From: Shewanella loihica PV-4
Lineage (GTDB): Bacteria > Pseudomonadota > Gammaproteobacteria > Enterobacterales > Shewanellaceae
NCBI RefSeq assembly: GCF_000016065.1
Contig: NC_009092.1
Location: 124,001 to 188,000 of the forward strand
Direction of reading: 5' to 3'
DNA length: 64,000 nt
This document shows positions 7,990 to 16,997 of this stretch, piece after piece. The notes under the pieces were generated by a model that was not told the DNA's origin, searched no databases, and was given only the letters and a program-made list of their open reading frames with translations. Every line of letters starts with the position of its first letter. The first letter of the stretch is position 1. Position numbers and translations under genes: made by a program.

Positions 7990-8865
7990 CTAAAGCACAT
8001 AGACGAATACGAACAGGCAGAGCCAGACAACATCCACAAAGTGCCAATACCAACTGCCTGCCTGGAAGGCAAAATGCTTATCCGGCGTGAAATGTCCCCT
8101 CAGTACCCGCAAGAAGAGGACGAACAGAAAGATGGTCCCCAGGGTCACGTGCATGCCGTGAAATCCGGTGAGCAAGAAGAAGGTGTTGCCATAGACACCG
8201 GATGACAGGGTCAGCCCCATCTCCTGATAGGCGTGGGCATACTCTTTGGCTTGGAGGAAGAGGAAGGCCAGACCTAAGAGTATGGTGATGCCTAACCAGA
8301 GGGTGAGCGCCGTGCGTTTGCTCTTCTCCAGGCTCACATGGGCGAAATGCAGGGTGACCGACGAGGTCAGCAGTATGATGGTGTTGTAAAGGGGCAGACC
8401 TGTCCAGCCCATGGCCTCCGTCTTGGTGCCGTCCGGTGTGGTGACCAGAGGCCAGACCGCCTGGAAATTGGGCCAGAGCACCTCGTGGGTCATGGCATTG
8501 TTCGAGGCGCCACCGAGCCAGGGCACGGCTATGGTGCGGGCATAGAGCAGGGCACCGAAGAAGGCGGCAAAGAACATCACCTCGGAAAAGATAAACCAGC
8601 TCATTCCTTGGCGGAAGGAGCGATCCATCTGTTTAGAGTAGAGGCCAGACATGGACTCGCCGATCACAGTCCTGAACCAGCCGAAGACCATGTAGAGGAT
8701 GACGGCGATCCCGGCTGTAAGGATATAACCGCCGCTAGTCTGCTCCGTCTGTAACTGCTGTACATAACTGCCGGCGCCATAGGCGATGAGGAAGAGGCCG
8801 AAGGCACCTATGATGGGCCAGGCACTCTGGGCGGGGACATAGTAGTGTTCATGTTTGCTTGTCAT
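7990..8865 (-). CDS. coxC: Cytochrome c oxidase subunit III
   Basis: This 291-residue membrane protein has seven predicted helices. Subunit III signatures include RQGMSWFIFSEVMFFAAFFGALLYAR (about 85-110), HVSLEKSKR, TGFHGMHVTLGTIFL and the C-terminal WYWHFVDVVWLCLFVFVYVL. It stabilises the catalytic core of the heme-copper oxidase and the proton-uptake pathway. It overlaps ctaG by four bases (ATGA). It ends 15 bases beyond the stop of the opposing DUF2909 gene, so the two are tail to tail. Confidence 0.97.
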   Translation of the reverse strand: MTSKHEHYYVPAQSAWPIIGAFGLFLIAYGAGSYVQQLQTEQTSGGYILTAGIAVILYMVFGWFRTVIGESMSGLYSKQMDRSFRQGMSWFIFSEVMFFAAFFGALLYARTIAVPWLGGASNNAMTHEVLWPNFQAVWPLVTTPDGTKTEAMGWTGLPLYNTIILLTSSVTLHFAHVSLEKSKRTALTLWLGITILLGLAFLFLQAKEYAHAYQEMGLTLSSGVYGNTFFLLTGFHGMHVTLGTIFLFVLFLRVLRGHFTPDKHFAFQAGSWYWHFVDVVWLCLFVFVYVL

Positions 8866-9431
8866 TTCGCAGCTCCTTGCTCAACATCATCTACGTACCC
8901 CTTGTCGGTGATGTTGTATAGCGTATAAGAGAGGGTCAGTGTCGAGATCTGCTCGGGCAGCTCGGTATCGACATAGAAGATCAAAGGTAATTGCGCATCG
9001 GCATTGGCATCGAGTTTTTGCTGGTTAAAGCAGAAACACTCTGTCTTGTGGAAGTAGGCCGCGCCCTGTCCCGGAGAGACAGAGGGAATAGCCTGTCCGA
9101 TAATTTGCTGCGCCGATAGATTTTTGGCGTGAAACTGAGTACGAATCACCTCTCCCGGATGCACCTGAATGCGTTTCATCTCGGGGGCGAAGACCCAGGG
9201 CATATCTTTCTGGGTCTGTGCCATAAATTCGACCGTTACCGTGCGGCTGGTATCTATGGTTACCGCCTTATATTCGGCGGCGGTCGATTGCGTCTTACCA
9301 TTGATGCCTAATTTTTCACATAGCACATCATATAGAGGCACCAAGGCGAATCCGAAGCCGAACATGCCCACACAACCTAATAGCAGTAGGCCGATCAGCT
9401 TACGGTTGGAGTATGCCTTAGTGTCCGTCAT
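8862..9431 (-). CDS. ctaG: Cytochrome c oxidase assembly protein CtaG (Cox11)
   Basis: This 189-residue protein has one N-terminal membrane helix (about 12-32) and a periplasmic immunoglobulin-like domain. The copper-binding motif ECFCFNQQ lies near residue 131, and the preceding AAYFHKT is also typical. Cox11/CtaG inserts the CuB copper into subunit I. It lies immediately after coxA, with a one-base gap, and overlaps coxC by four bases, so the three are translated from one message. Confidence 0.96.
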   Translation of the reverse strand: MTDTKAYSNRKLIGLLLLGCVGMFGFGFALVPLYDVLCEKLGINGKTQSTAAEYKAVTIDTSRTVTVEFMAQTQKDMPWVFAPEMKRIQVHPGEVIRTQFHAKNLSAQQIIGQAIPSVSPGQGAAYFHKTECFCFNQQKLDANADAQLPLIFYVDTELPEQISTLTLSYTLYNITDKGYVDDVEQGAAK

Positions 9432-9432
9432 G

Positions 9433-11043
9433 CTATTTCACCTCGGGTGGTGTCGAGAATGAGTGGTAGGGCGCCGGACTCGGCAGGGTCCACTCCAGTC
9501 CCTCGGCACCATCCCATGGCTTGCTGGGCGCCGGCTCGCCGCCGCGGATGCACTTGATCACCACCACCAGGAAGATCAGTTGCGACAGGCCGAAGGCGAA
9601 GCCGCCGATAGAGACTATCTGGTTAACGTCGGCAAACTGAATCGAGTAGTCCGGAATGCGTCGCGGCATGCCCGCCAGTCCCAGGAAGTGCATGGGGAAG
9701 AAGAGCACGTTAACCGAGATCACCGAGCACCAGAAATGCAGCTTGCCGAGTTTCTCGCTGTACATATGCCCGGTCCACTTAGGCAGCCAATAGTAGGCCG
9801 CCGCCATGATGGAGAAGATAGCGCCCGAGACCAGCACATAGTGGAAGTGAGCCACGACGAAGTAGGTGTCGTGATACTGGAAATCCACAGGCGTGATGGC
9901 CAGCATCAGCCCAGAGAAGCCGCCTATGGTGAAGAGTATGATAAAGGCCAGTGCAAACAGCATGGGCGTCTCGAAGGTGAGCGAGCCGCGCCAGAGGGTG
10001 GCGACCCAGTTAAACACCTTCACTCCGGTCGGCACGGCGATCAACATGGTGCAATACATGAAGAAGAGCTCGGCAAATACCGGCATACCTGTGGTAAACA
10101 TGTGGTGTGCCCAGACCAGGAAGGAGAGGATCGCGATACTGGCGGTGGCGTACACCATGGAAGAGTAGCCGAACAGCTTCTTGCGGCTGAAGGCCGGTAC
10201 TATGGCGGAGATGATGCCGAAGGACGGCAAGATCATGATGTAGACCTCGGGATGGCCGAAGAACCAGAAGATATGCTGGAACATCACAGGGTCACCACCA
10301 CCGGCGGCATCGAAGAAGCTGGTGCCGAAGAACTTGTCGGTCAGTACCATGGTCACTGTACCTGCGAGTACCGGCATTACTGCGATCAACAAGAAGGCGG
10401 TGATCAACCAGGTCCAGACGAACAGTGGCAACTTCATCCAGCTCATGCCGGGAGCGCGCATGTTGACTATGGTCACGATCACGTTGATGGCGCCCATGAT
10501 GGAGCTGATACCCATGATGTGTACCGAGAAGACAAACAGCGCCGTGCTATCCGGGCTATAGGCCGTCGACAGCGGGGCGTAGAAGGTCCAACCAAAGTTA
10601 GGCCCGCCGCCTTCCATAAACAGCGAACTGAGCAGGATCGCAAAGGCGAAGGGCAAGATCCAGAAACTCCAGTTGTTCATCCGCGGCAGTGCCATGTCTG
10701 GCGCGCCTATCATCATAGGGATCAGCCAGTTGGCGAGGCCGGTAAAGGCCGGCATCACGGCGCCAAACACCATGATGAGGCCGTGAACCGTGGTCATCTG
10801 ATTGAAGAAGTTGGGCTCCACCAGTTGCAGACCCGGCTGGAACAGCTCGGCACGGATCACCATGGCCATGGCGCCGCCGGTCAAGAACATGATGAAACTG
10901 AACCAGAGATACAGGGTGCCAATATCTTTATGGTTGGTGGTAAACAGCCAACGTTTTATACCCGTCGGGTGCTCCTCATGGTGGGTCGAATGTTCGCCAA
11001 TATGAGTGGCATCCATATCTGCTTCACGCGTTATTGCATTCAT
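9433..11043 (-). CDS. coxA: Cytochrome c oxidase subunit I
   Basis: This 536-residue subunit has 12 predicted membrane helices. It carries the heme A, heme a3 and CuB ligands: [13 protein letters not shown] (low-spin heme), [13 protein letters not shown] (CuB His and the cross-linked Tyr), WAHHMFTTG (two CuB histidines) and [13 protein letters not shown] (heme a3 and heme a). It catalyses oxygen reduction to water coupled to proton pumping at the inner membrane. A second in-frame ATG lies nine codons in. The first is used here because it leaves only nine bases to coxB. It belongs to the aa3/caa3 group, as the neighbours supply heme A. Confidence 0.98.
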   Translation of the reverse strand: MNAITREADMDATHIGEHSTHHEEHPTGIKRWLFTTNHKDIGTLYLWFSFIMFLTGGAMAMVIRAELFQPGLQLVEPNFFNQMTTVHGLIMVFGAVMPAFTGLANWLIPMMIGAPDMALPRMNNWSFWILPFAFAILLSSLFMEGGGPNFGWTFYAPLSTAYSPDSTALFVFSVHIMGISSIMGAINVIVTIVNMRAPGMSWMKLPLFVWTWLITAFLLIAVMPVLAGTVTMVLTDKFFGTSFFDAAGGGDPVMFQHIFWFFGHPEVYIMILPSFGIISAIVPAFSRKKLFGYSSMVYATASIAILSFLVWAHHMFTTGMPVFAELFFMYCTMLIAVPTGVKVFNWVATLWRGSLTFETPMLFALAFIILFTIGGFSGLMLAITPVDFQYHDTYFVVAHFHYVLVSGAIFSIMAAAYYWLPKWTGHMYSEKLGKLHFWCSVISVNVLFFPMHFLGLAGMPRRIPDYSIQFADVNQIVSIGGFAFGLSQLIFLVVVIKCIRGGEPAPSKPWDGAEGLEWTLPSPAPYHSFSTPPEVK

Positions 11044-11052
11044 AATGCCTCC

Positions 11053-12618
11053 CTATTGACCCTGTTGCTTGACGTCTGTTGCCTGAACCATGTCGCCTGT
11101 GTTGTTACCCCAGGCGTTACGCTCAAAGGTGATCACCGAGGCGATTTCCTGTGGCGTTAACTGACTGGCGAAAGCCTGCATGGCGGTGCCAGGCTTACCG
11201 TGAAGCACTATGTCTAGGTGATTCTTAACTGGCCCTGTGGCGATGGCGCTGCCTTTTAGGGCGGGGAAGGCGCCGGGTAATCCCATGCCTGTGGCCTGAT
11301 GACAGGCGGCGCAGTGGCCGAGATATACCTGTTCACCCTTGGCCATCAGCTCATCCATGGTCAGATCGTCTAACACAGGTGCTTGGGGATCCTCGGCGGT
11401 GGAGCTTGCTGCCGCACTCGAATCGGCTGCCGGGGTAGGCACAGATTGAACCGCTTCTGCAGCTGCATCTGCTCCTGTATCAGCCCCGCTCGATGCGCCT
11501 GAGTTTGCCTGGTTAACGTCGGCTGCCTGAACCGTATCGCCCGTGTCGTTACCCCAGGCATTACGTTCGAAGGTAACCACGGCGGCAATCTCTGTGGCGG
11601 TGAGCTGCTGGGCGAAGGCCTGCATGGCTGTGCCGGAGCGGCCATGTAGCACCACATCCAAGTGATCGGCGACAGGGCCCTTGATGATTGGGCTGCCTAT
11701 GAGCGAGGGGAATACACCCGGCAGGCCGGCGCCATTTGGCTGGTGGCAGGCGGCGCAGCGGGCCATATAGACTTGTTCGCCCTGAGCCATCAGCTCTTCT
11801 TTCGACAGGGTCTTCGACAGTGCGGCCTGCGCCTCGGCGGCGGCCGCGCTGGCCTGTGCCTCCTGCTCGACAATCCAGTTGTCGAAATCGGCCTCGGAAA
11901 GTACCTGCACTACGATGGGCATGAATCCGTGATCCTTGCCGCAAAGCTCGGCGCACTGGCCGCGGTAGATGCCTGGCTTGTCGATGCGGGTCCAGGCCTC
12001 GTTGATAAAGCCTGGGTTAGCATCCTTCTTTACCGCGAAGGCCGGCACCCACCAGGAGTGGATCACATCTTCCGAGGTCATCAGGAAACGGATCTTACGA
12101 TTGACCGGCAATACCAGCGGCTTGTCGACCTCCAGCAGATAGTGTTCGCCTTTGGTCTCCTTGCCCTCTATCTGTTCTCTGGGAGTCGCCAGCAGGCTAT
12201 AGTAGCTGATGTCTTGATCAAAATAGCTGTAGTGCCATTTCCATTGGGAGCCAGTGATCTTGATGGTGAGATCGGCATTGCTGGGATCTTCCATGGCGAT
12301 GAGAGTCTTGGTGGCCGGGATGGCCATGAGGATCAAGATGACAAAGGGAACGAGCGTCCAGGCGATCTCTACCTTAGTGCTCTCATGAAAGTTTGCCGCG
12401 ACGGCACCCTTAGAGCGCCTATGGTTGATGATGGCGTAGATCATCACCCCAAAGACGACTAGGCCTATGGCACAACAGATATAGAGAATCGTCATATGAA
12501 GGCTAAACACCTTATTGCTGATCTCTGTGACCCCTGATGTCATATTCAGGGGCATATCTGCTGCGAGTATGGTGGGCGTAAATAGCAACGCCAGCAAACA
12601 ACACAACACTTGCTTCAC
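11053..12618 (-). CDS. coxB: Cytochrome c oxidase subunit II with two fused cytochrome c domains
   Basis: The 521-residue protein starts with a signal peptide (1-20), then two membrane helices (about 41-63 and 85-103). The CuA domain follows, with ligands His187, Cys222, Cys226, His230 and Met233 (motif CAELCG). An Ala-rich linker leads to two class I cytochrome c domains with CAACH at 288-292 and 436-440, separated by an Ala/Ser/Asp linker (about 370-415). The two heme domains are strongly alike along their whole length, including LHG-GTAMQAFA-QLT and FERNAWGN-TGD, which points to a tandem duplication. It is the first gene of the cox operon and carries electrons to CuA. Confidence 0.96.
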   Translation of the reverse strand: MKQVLCCLLALLFTPTILAADMPLNMTSGVTEISNKVFSLHMTILYICCAIGLVVFGVMIYAIINHRRSKGAVAANFHESTKVEIAWTLVPFVILILMAIPATKTLIAMEDPSNADLTIKITGSQWKWHYSYFDQDISYYSLLATPREQIEGKETKGEHYLLEVDKPLVLPVNRKIRFLMTSEDVIHSWWVPAFAVKKDANPGFINEAWTRIDKPGIYRGQCAELCGKDHGFMPIVVQVLSEADFDNWIVEQEAQASAAAAEAQAALSKTLSKEELMAQGEQVYMARCAACHQPNGAGLPGVFPSLIGSPIIKGPVADHLDVVLHGRSGTAMQAFAQQLTATEIAAVVTFERNAWGNDTGDTVQAADVNQANSGASSGADTGADAAAEAVQSVPTPAADSSAAASSTAEDPQAPVLDDLTMDELMAKGEQVYLGHCAACHQATGMGLPGAFPALKGSAIATGPVKNHLDIVLHGKPGTAMQAFASQLTPQEIASVITFERNAWGNNTGDMVQATDVKQQGQ

Positions 12619-12921
12619 TAGACTTCTCCTCTGTCAATTGCGAAGGCAACTACAAAGAAGAGCCACACAGTATGTCTCGGCTCTATGCAAACTCTTCAGT
12701 TCCCAAAAAAGCAACGATGACTTCAAAGTGCGTCGGTGGTGAATCTCTTGTTCTGCTGGTGGTGACCACGCTTGCACTTACGGCTGAATATATCAGACCA
12801 ATTTCAGCTACCGTGGGCGAGGTATTACAGGTTCATTTTCGCCGCTCAAGCCGACAACCAAATTGTGCGATATAACAAATAATCGTTGATATCTCTTACT
12901 AACTTAATGGCTGTTTAAATA

Positions 12922-12935
12922 TTGATCAAGATCAC
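12922..12935. promoter_or_regulatory. FNR/EtrA-like dyad upstream of coxB
   Basis: The sequence TTGATCAAGATCAC matches the known FNR consensus TTGAT-N4-ATCAA at all but the last position. Shewanella uses the FNR homologue EtrA, so oxygen-responsive control of the oxidase operon is plausible. The large distance to the coxB start means the promoter itself would have to lie in between. The inner GATC pair is also compatible with a weak CRP half-site. Confidence 0.45.
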
Positions 12936-12966
12936 TTTTATTTTATTTTGCTAAACAAAACAGACA

Positions 12967-12989
12967 CAAAAACGCCCCTTGCGGGGCGT
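12967..12989 (-). terminator. Intrinsic terminator of the lexA-sulA operon
   Basis: A seven-base-pair GC-rich stem (12972-12978 with 12983-12989) has a four-base loop. On the minus strand it is followed by a run of five T. It lies 28 bases after the sulA stop. Confidence 0.85.
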
Positions 12990-13016
12990 CTGTATGGAAA
13001 GGTAGGGCGCGGAATA

Positions 13017-13526
13017 TCAGTGTAGTGAACTGAACAGACTCATGGTTTGGCCGCCGAGATCCTCTTGGGGAAAAGGGTTGGCAGGTAAGTGACCGTTCGC
13101 ATCTTCGATCACCACTCCCAGGGCGCGGGTATTCTTGGCAACTATCTGTAGGCGACGACTGTCACGGGCATCCAGGGTTTGTGCCCAGCAGATCACCGCA
13201 CTGGATGTACCACTTGTGAGGGCTTTTTCCATCGCCCACAGGGTTTCGACCTCATCCTTGGTGTGCACCAGTAGGATGCGATCCATACGCACACCGCCGT
13301 CGGCCAGCATCTGCTTGTAGCCTATGTTAGGTGGGCTGATCAACACCACCCATTGTCCCTGCTGACTGAGTCTGGCTAGCTCTGGAGTGAGGGCCTGCAG
13401 CTCCTGCTTGCCCTGGGTAGAACTTGCCGTAGTCGAGATAGTGTTGCCATCGCCGCGCTTAAGCGAGCTGTCGAGATCGACCCACAGCCCTGGATGACGT
13501 GGCGCCATGCCCATTAGGTTGTTCAT
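13017..13526 (-). CDS. sulA: SOS cell-division inhibitor SulA
   Basis: This 169-residue protein has the SulA core [24 protein letters not shown] (about 65-88), then [20 protein letters not shown], as in the gammaproteobacterial family. SulA binds FtsZ and blocks septation during DNA damage. Its start overlaps the lexA stop by four bases, so it is co-transcribed with and repressed by LexA through the two boxes upstream of lexA. The N-terminal 45 residues are poorly conserved and Ser/Thr-rich. A lexA-sulA pair is also known from pseudomonads. Confidence 0.9.
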   Translation of the reverse strand: MNNLMGMAPRHPGLWVDLDSSLKRGDGNTISTTASSTQGKQELQALTPELARLSQQGQWVVLISPPNIGYKQMLADGGVRMDRILLVHTKDEVETLWAMEKALTSGTSSAVICWAQTLDARDSRRLQIVAKNTRALGVVIEDANGHLPANPFPQEDLGGQTMSLFSSLH

Positions 13527-14140
13527 TGCCAGTCTCCATTTCGAATAACGCCGACGGCCAGGCCTTCGATGCTCAGGCTCTGGGTGGTGAGGTCCACCAC
13601 GATAGGGGAATACTCTTCATTCTCGGCATGCAGATAGACGGTGCTGCCACGCTTCTCGAAGCGTTTAACCGTTACATCATCTTCCACGCGGGCCACGACT
13701 ATCTGGCCGTTTCTTGCCTGTTCGACCTTATGTACCGCGAGTAGGTCGCCCTCGAGAATACCTATATCTTTCATACTGTCCCCCCTGACCCGCAGCAGGA
13801 AGTCGGCGCTGGGGCGGAACATGCTAGGGTCAACCTGATAGTGTTGTTCCACATGCTCCTGGGCCAGGATGGGCTCACCGGCGGCCACCTGACCTATGAG
13901 GGGCAGGCCGAGATCTTCAGGCTCTTCCTCCTGGGTCAGCTTGATGCCACGTGATGTGCCGGGCATGATTTCGATGCAGCCTTTCTTGGCCAGGGCCTTG
14001 AGGTGTTCCTCGGCGGCGTTGGCACTCTTAAAGCCTAGTCGACGCGCAATCTCGGCACGGGTAGGCGGCATGCCCGTGTCGGCAATATTGCGTTTTATCA
14101 GATCTAAAATCTCGGCTTGTCTCGGGGTTAAGGGTCTCAT
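13523..14140 (-). CDS. lexA: LexA, SOS repressor
   Basis: This 205-residue protein has an N-terminal winged helix-turn-helix (about 1-65, with [13 protein letters not shown]) and a C-terminal self-cleavage domain. The cleavage bond is Ala87-Gly88 in VAAGEP. The catalytic Ser122 is in GDSMKDIG and Lys159 in DDVTVKRF. LexA represses DNA-damage genes and cleaves itself when RecA filaments form. Two LexA boxes lie in its own promoter, so it is autoregulated. sulA follows with a four-base overlap. Confidence 0.98.
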   Translation of the reverse strand: MRPLTPRQAEILDLIKRNIADTGMPPTRAEIARRLGFKSANAAEEHLKALAKKGCIEIMPGTSRGIKLTQEEEPEDLGLPLIGQVAAGEPILAQEHVEQHYQVDPSMFRPSADFLLRVRGDSMKDIGILEGDLLAVHKVEQARNGQIVVARVEDDVTVKRFEKRGSTVYLHAENEEYSPIVVDLTTQSLSIEGLAVGVIRNGDWQ

Positions 14141-14148
14141 GATTAATC

Positions 14149-14164
14149 CTGTCTTTCCATACAG
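14149..14164 (-). promoter_or_regulatory. LexA box 1 (SOS box), proximal
   Basis: CTG-N10-CAG (14149-14151 and 14162-14164) lies nine bases before the lexA start codon. It fits the known gammaproteobacterial LexA operator. Together with the second box it matches the double-operator layout of enterobacterial lexA. Confidence 0.85.
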
Positions 14165-14167
14165 TAC

Positions 14168-14183
14168 CTGTCAGTATATACAG
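14168..14183 (-). promoter_or_regulatory. LexA box 2 (SOS box), distal
   Basis: CTG-N10-CAG with an AT-rich centre (14168-14183) overlaps the probable -10 element of lexA, so bound LexA would directly block RNA polymerase. Confidence 0.87.
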
Positions 14184-14200
14184 TATTTTATACAGTGCAA
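14173..14200 (-). promoter_or_regulatory. lexA promoter
   Basis: On the minus strand, TTGCAC (14195-14200) and TATACT (14173-14178) are separated by 16 bases. The -10 lies inside LexA box 2. The arrangement is a good sigma-70 match. Confidence 0.7.
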
Positions 14201-14258
14201 GTATTAACCAGATTTTCTCCCAATCCCATCAAGCGATTAGCGCCTAAAGTGTGATTGA

Positions 14259-14933
14259 TTAGCCGAGTCTGGCCTGTTCAAGGGAGAGCAGCAGATGATG
14301 GTAATCGTCGATGGCCGGAAAGTCGGCAAACTGCTTGTGAGGCTGCTGGCTGTCGGGATTCTTGATCCCCAACTGGTAGCCGACGCCAGCCTTCTTGGCT
14401 GCCTGTAGTATGGGCTCGCTGTCGTCGATAAACAGGCAGCGGCTGGGATCCAAGGAATACTGATTAAACAGGTGACGCCAAAATTGCGGGTGTTCCTTGG
14501 GATAGCCGGTGGCGTGACTCGAGAGCATCTCATCGAGCCCGTTAGCCAGATCTGTATGCTCGAGTTTCAGCGCCAGGCTGTGGGGATGGGCGTTGGTGAC
14601 CAAGATGCGCCGCTTGCTGTGTCTGGCCAGTGCGGTGAGAAAGGGCATGCTGTCCTGACGTAGCTGGATCCGGTCCACTAGAGTGTGGTGCAAAGCCAGG
14701 ATGTCTAAACCCAGCTCCTGTTGCCAATATTCAAGGCAATACCACTCCAGGGTGCCGAAGACCTTGGCGTAGGCACTCTCCACCAGTTGTTGGGCGTCGG
14801 CCTTTGGGATCTGCCTTTGTTCACACAAGGCCTGAGGCACCAGGCTAAGCCAGAAATGGTTGTCGAAATGCAGATCCAACAGGGTGCCGTCCATATCCAG
14901 CAGCACGGTATCTATCTTATTCCAGGGAAACAT
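14259..14933 (-). CDS. yrfG: GMP/IMP nucleotidase YrfG (HAD family)
   Basis: This 224-residue haloacid dehalogenase-type phosphatase has motif I DTVLLDMDGTLLDL at about residues 7-20, motif II as LVTNAH, a Lys in GYPKEHPQFW and motif III FIDDSEPIL. The family member in E. coli dephosphorylates GMP and IMP, and the length agrees with it. The start at 14933 was chosen because it places motif I at the usual distance. A longer reading to 15041 would overlap the divergent nudE gene. It is head to head with nudE, as in E. coli. Confidence 0.9.
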   Translation of the reverse strand: MFPWNKIDTVLLDMDGTLLDLHFDNHFWLSLVPQALCEQRQIPKADAQQLVESAYAKVFGTLEWYCLEYWQQELGLDILALHHTLVDRIQLRQDSMPFLTALARHSKRRILVTNAHPHSLALKLEHTDLANGLDEMLSSHATGYPKEHPQFWRHLFNQYSLDPSRCLFIDDSEPILQAAKKAGVGYQLGIKNPDSQQPHKQFADFPAIDDYHHLLLSLEQARLG

Positions 14934-15030
14934 AAAGCGAGTAAAAAAATTCCTTGGTTTGAGTTGTGGATTAGGCCCATCATAGTAAGATTGAGTGGTT
15001 AAGCAAACGCCATTTTTATCAGGAAGTTTC

Positions 15031-15576
15031 ATGCCGGACAAAAAGCCGCAGATCCTACATGCCGAAGTTGTTGCCCAGAGCCGTCTGTTTCAGATAGAGC
15101 AGGTGCATTTAAAATTTTCGAACCAGGTTGAGCGCCAGTATGAGCGCATGAAGGGCAACGCCCGTGGCGCCGTGATGGTGGTGCCTGTGCATGGCGAGGA
15201 GCTATTGCTGGGACGCGAATATGCGGCGGGTACCCACAGCTATGAGCTGGGTTTCCCCAAGGGCCTAGTGGATCCCGGCGAGACCCATGCCGAGGCGGCC
15301 AACCGAGAGCTGCAGGAAGAGATAGGTTTTGGTGCGCGTAAGTTGACCCATCTGATGGAGTTGAGCCTGGCGCCCGGCTACTTTGCCAGCAAGATGCAGA
15401 TCTTCGTCGCCGAAGATCTGTATGAGAGTCGATTGCAGGGTGACGAGCCCGAACCCATAGAGGTGGTGCGCTGGCCATTGAGCCAGTGGTCTGAGCTGTT
15501 ATTAGAAGATGATTTTTCCGAATCTCGAAGCGTTAGCGCCTTGTTTTTGGCACAGAAACATCTAAAACTAAAGTAG
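15031..15576 (+). CDS. nudE: ADP compounds hydrolase NudE (Nudix)
   Basis: This 181-residue protein has a complete Nudix box, GLVDPGETHAEAANRELQEE followed by IG, at about residues 77-99. It probably hydrolyses ADP-ribose, NADH and diadenosine compounds, as NudE does. The ATG at 15031 has an AGGAAG ribosome binding site (15021-15026), so it is preferred over an ATG 36 bases upstream. It is divergent from yrfG and lies before cysQ. Confidence 0.93.
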   Translation: MPDKKPQILHAEVVAQSRLFQIEQVHLKFSNQVERQYERMKGNARGAVMVVPVHGEELLLGREYAAGTHSYELGFPKGLVDPGETHAEAANRELQEEIGFGARKLTHLMELSLAPGYFASKMQIFVAEDLYESRLQGDEPEPIEVVRWPLSQWSELLLEDDFSESRSVSALFLAQKHLKLK

Positions 15577-15629
15577 TTAATCCGAATTATCATATTAGGC
15601 ATTGCCAGATGTAGGCTGTTGGAGTTGTG

Positions 15630-16442
15630 ATGAAGCCAGAAGAGTATGTTGAGCAGGCGATTTCGATTGCCATCGAGGCGGGTGAGGCCATCAAAGGGAT
15701 CTACCTCGAGGGCAGTTTTGACAAAGAGGTGAAATCCGACAATACCCCGGTAACCTCTGCCGATATCGCGGCCCATGAGATCATCTCTTCCCAGCTAAGC
15801 AGCCTTACCCCTGAGATCCCAGTCCTCTCTGAAGAAGATGCCGATATTCCTTTCTCCGAGCGCGCCGATTGGCAGCGTTACTGGTTGGTAGACCCTCTCG
15901 ATGGCACGGGTGAGTTTATCGCCGGTAGCGGCGACTTCTCGGTGATCATCGCCCTGGTCGAGCACAATCGTCCCATCATGGGAATCGTCTATGTGCCCAT
16001 GACGGGTGTGGTTTACTATGCCGTGGCAGGCCTGGGTGCCTACAAGCGTAGCAGCAAGGGCGAGGTGCGTATCGCCAGCAAGCAGCTGACCAAAGACGAT
16101 GAGCCCTGCCTGCGTCTGGCGGTGAGCCGCCGTCAGGATCCTCAATCTGTGTTGAAGCTTTTCAATCATCCTAAGCACTGTGAACTCGTGGTGCTGGGCG
16201 GTGCGGCGCTAAAGAGCTGCCTGGTGGCAGAGGGCCGCGCCGACTGCTATGTGCGCATTGGCCCAACCGGCGAGTGGGACACCGGTGCGGCGCAGATCAT
16301 CATCGAAGAGGCCGGTGGCCAGGTGATGGATCTCGAGTTGCAGCCGTTGAGCTACAACGAGCGCGAATCACTGGAGAACCCCAACTTCATCGTCGTGGGC
16401 TCGACTCACCTGCCATGGGATGAGCTGTTAACCGGTGAATAA
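15630..16442 (+). CDS. cysQ: 3'(2'),5'-bisphosphate nucleotidase CysQ
   Basis: This 270-residue member of the inositol monophosphatase superfamily carries metal-binding motif A as VDPLDGTGEFI (about residues 88-98) and motif B as EWDTGAAQIIIEEAGG near 214-229. It removes the 3' phosphate from PAP, a by-product of sulfate assimilation. ATG 15630 is used because the GGAG site (15621-15624) is five bases away; a GTG three bases earlier is too close. The next gene overlaps its end by eight bases. Confidence 0.94.
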   Translation: MKPEEYVEQAISIAIEAGEAIKGIYLEGSFDKEVKSDNTPVTSADIAAHEIISSQLSSLTPEIPVLSEEDADIPFSERADWQRYWLVDPLDGTGEFIAGSGDFSVIIALVEHNRPIMGIVYVPMTGVVYYAVAGLGAYKRSSKGEVRIASKQLTKDDEPCLRLAVSRRQDPQSVLKLFNHPKHCELVVLGGAALKSCLVAEGRADCYVRIGPTGEWDTGAAQIIIEEAGGQVMDLELQPLSYNERESLENPNFIVVGSTHLPWDELLTGE

Positions 16443-16890
16443 TCCTAATCTTATCAGTGTCGAGGCGGCTTGTAAGACTCAGCTGCCGGCGATCTATCGT
16501 CTCGAGCAGGGGCTCTTTGGCGACCATGCCTACCCGGATTTTTTCTTTCGTCAGAGCTTCGATTGCTGGCCGAGCGGGCTGCTTGTCGCCTGCGATAACG
16601 CTGAACGCCTGCTCGGTTACATCTTGCTGGCAAGGAGTGAACAGGCCGACTGTGCCTGGATCCTCTCTGTGGCCGTCGACGATGCCGCTCAGGGTCGGGG
16701 CATAGGCAGGCGCCTGATCACCGAGTCTCTGAGTGCGCTGCCAGATGGTGTGGCCCAGGTGAAACTCACGGTGGCGCCGGAGAATCCCGCCAGACACCTC
16801 TATTCCAAGCTGGGCTTTGTCGAGCAGGGGCTGGAGGCCGATTATTTCGGCCCGGGCGAAGACAGGATCCTCATGATACTCCAGCGATAA
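16435..16890 (+). CDS. GNAT family N-acetyltransferase
   Basis: This 151-residue protein starts at GTG 16435 and overlaps cysQ by eight bases. The acetyl-CoA loop is visible as VDDAAQGRGIGRRLI (about 82-96). The later KLTVAPENPARHLYSKLGF (about 113-131) is typical of the RimI-like subgroup. This supports an acetyltransferase that may act on a protein N-terminus or a small amine. The substrate cannot be told from the sequence. The overlap suggests co-expression with cysQ. Confidence 0.88.
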   Translation: MNNPNLISVEAACKTQLPAIYRLEQGLFGDHAYPDFFFRQSFDCWPSGLLVACDNAERLLGYILLARSEQADCAWILSVAVDDAAQGRGIGRRLITESLSALPDGVAQVKLTVAPENPARHLYSKLGFVEQGLEADYFGPGEDRILMILQR

Positions 16891-16997
16891 AATCCTAATT
16901 TTAATCTACCCGGTGAAAAATAGTCTTATTGTGAACATTGTTTTTTATTTTGCTTGCTGGTAACTTGTGCACAAATTGACAGCGCGATGGAGCCGAG

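Larger units (their letters stand above)
12619..13016. other. Non-coding region upstream of coxB and downstream of sulA
   Basis: No convincing gene is seen in these 398 bases. The left part is the 5' region of the leftward cox operon. The right end holds the terminator of the lexA-sulA operon. An FNR-like dyad lies at 12922-12935, about 300 bases before the coxB start, and the surrounding 12890-12970 is AT-rich. No promoter hexamers could be fixed with confidence. Confidence 0.6.

Noticed and set aside
9463..11160. A 565-codon open frame on the plus strand opposite coxA
   Set aside because: It is antisense to a highly conserved gene, is rich in His, Gly and Glu from reverse reading of GC-rich codons, and matches no family I know.
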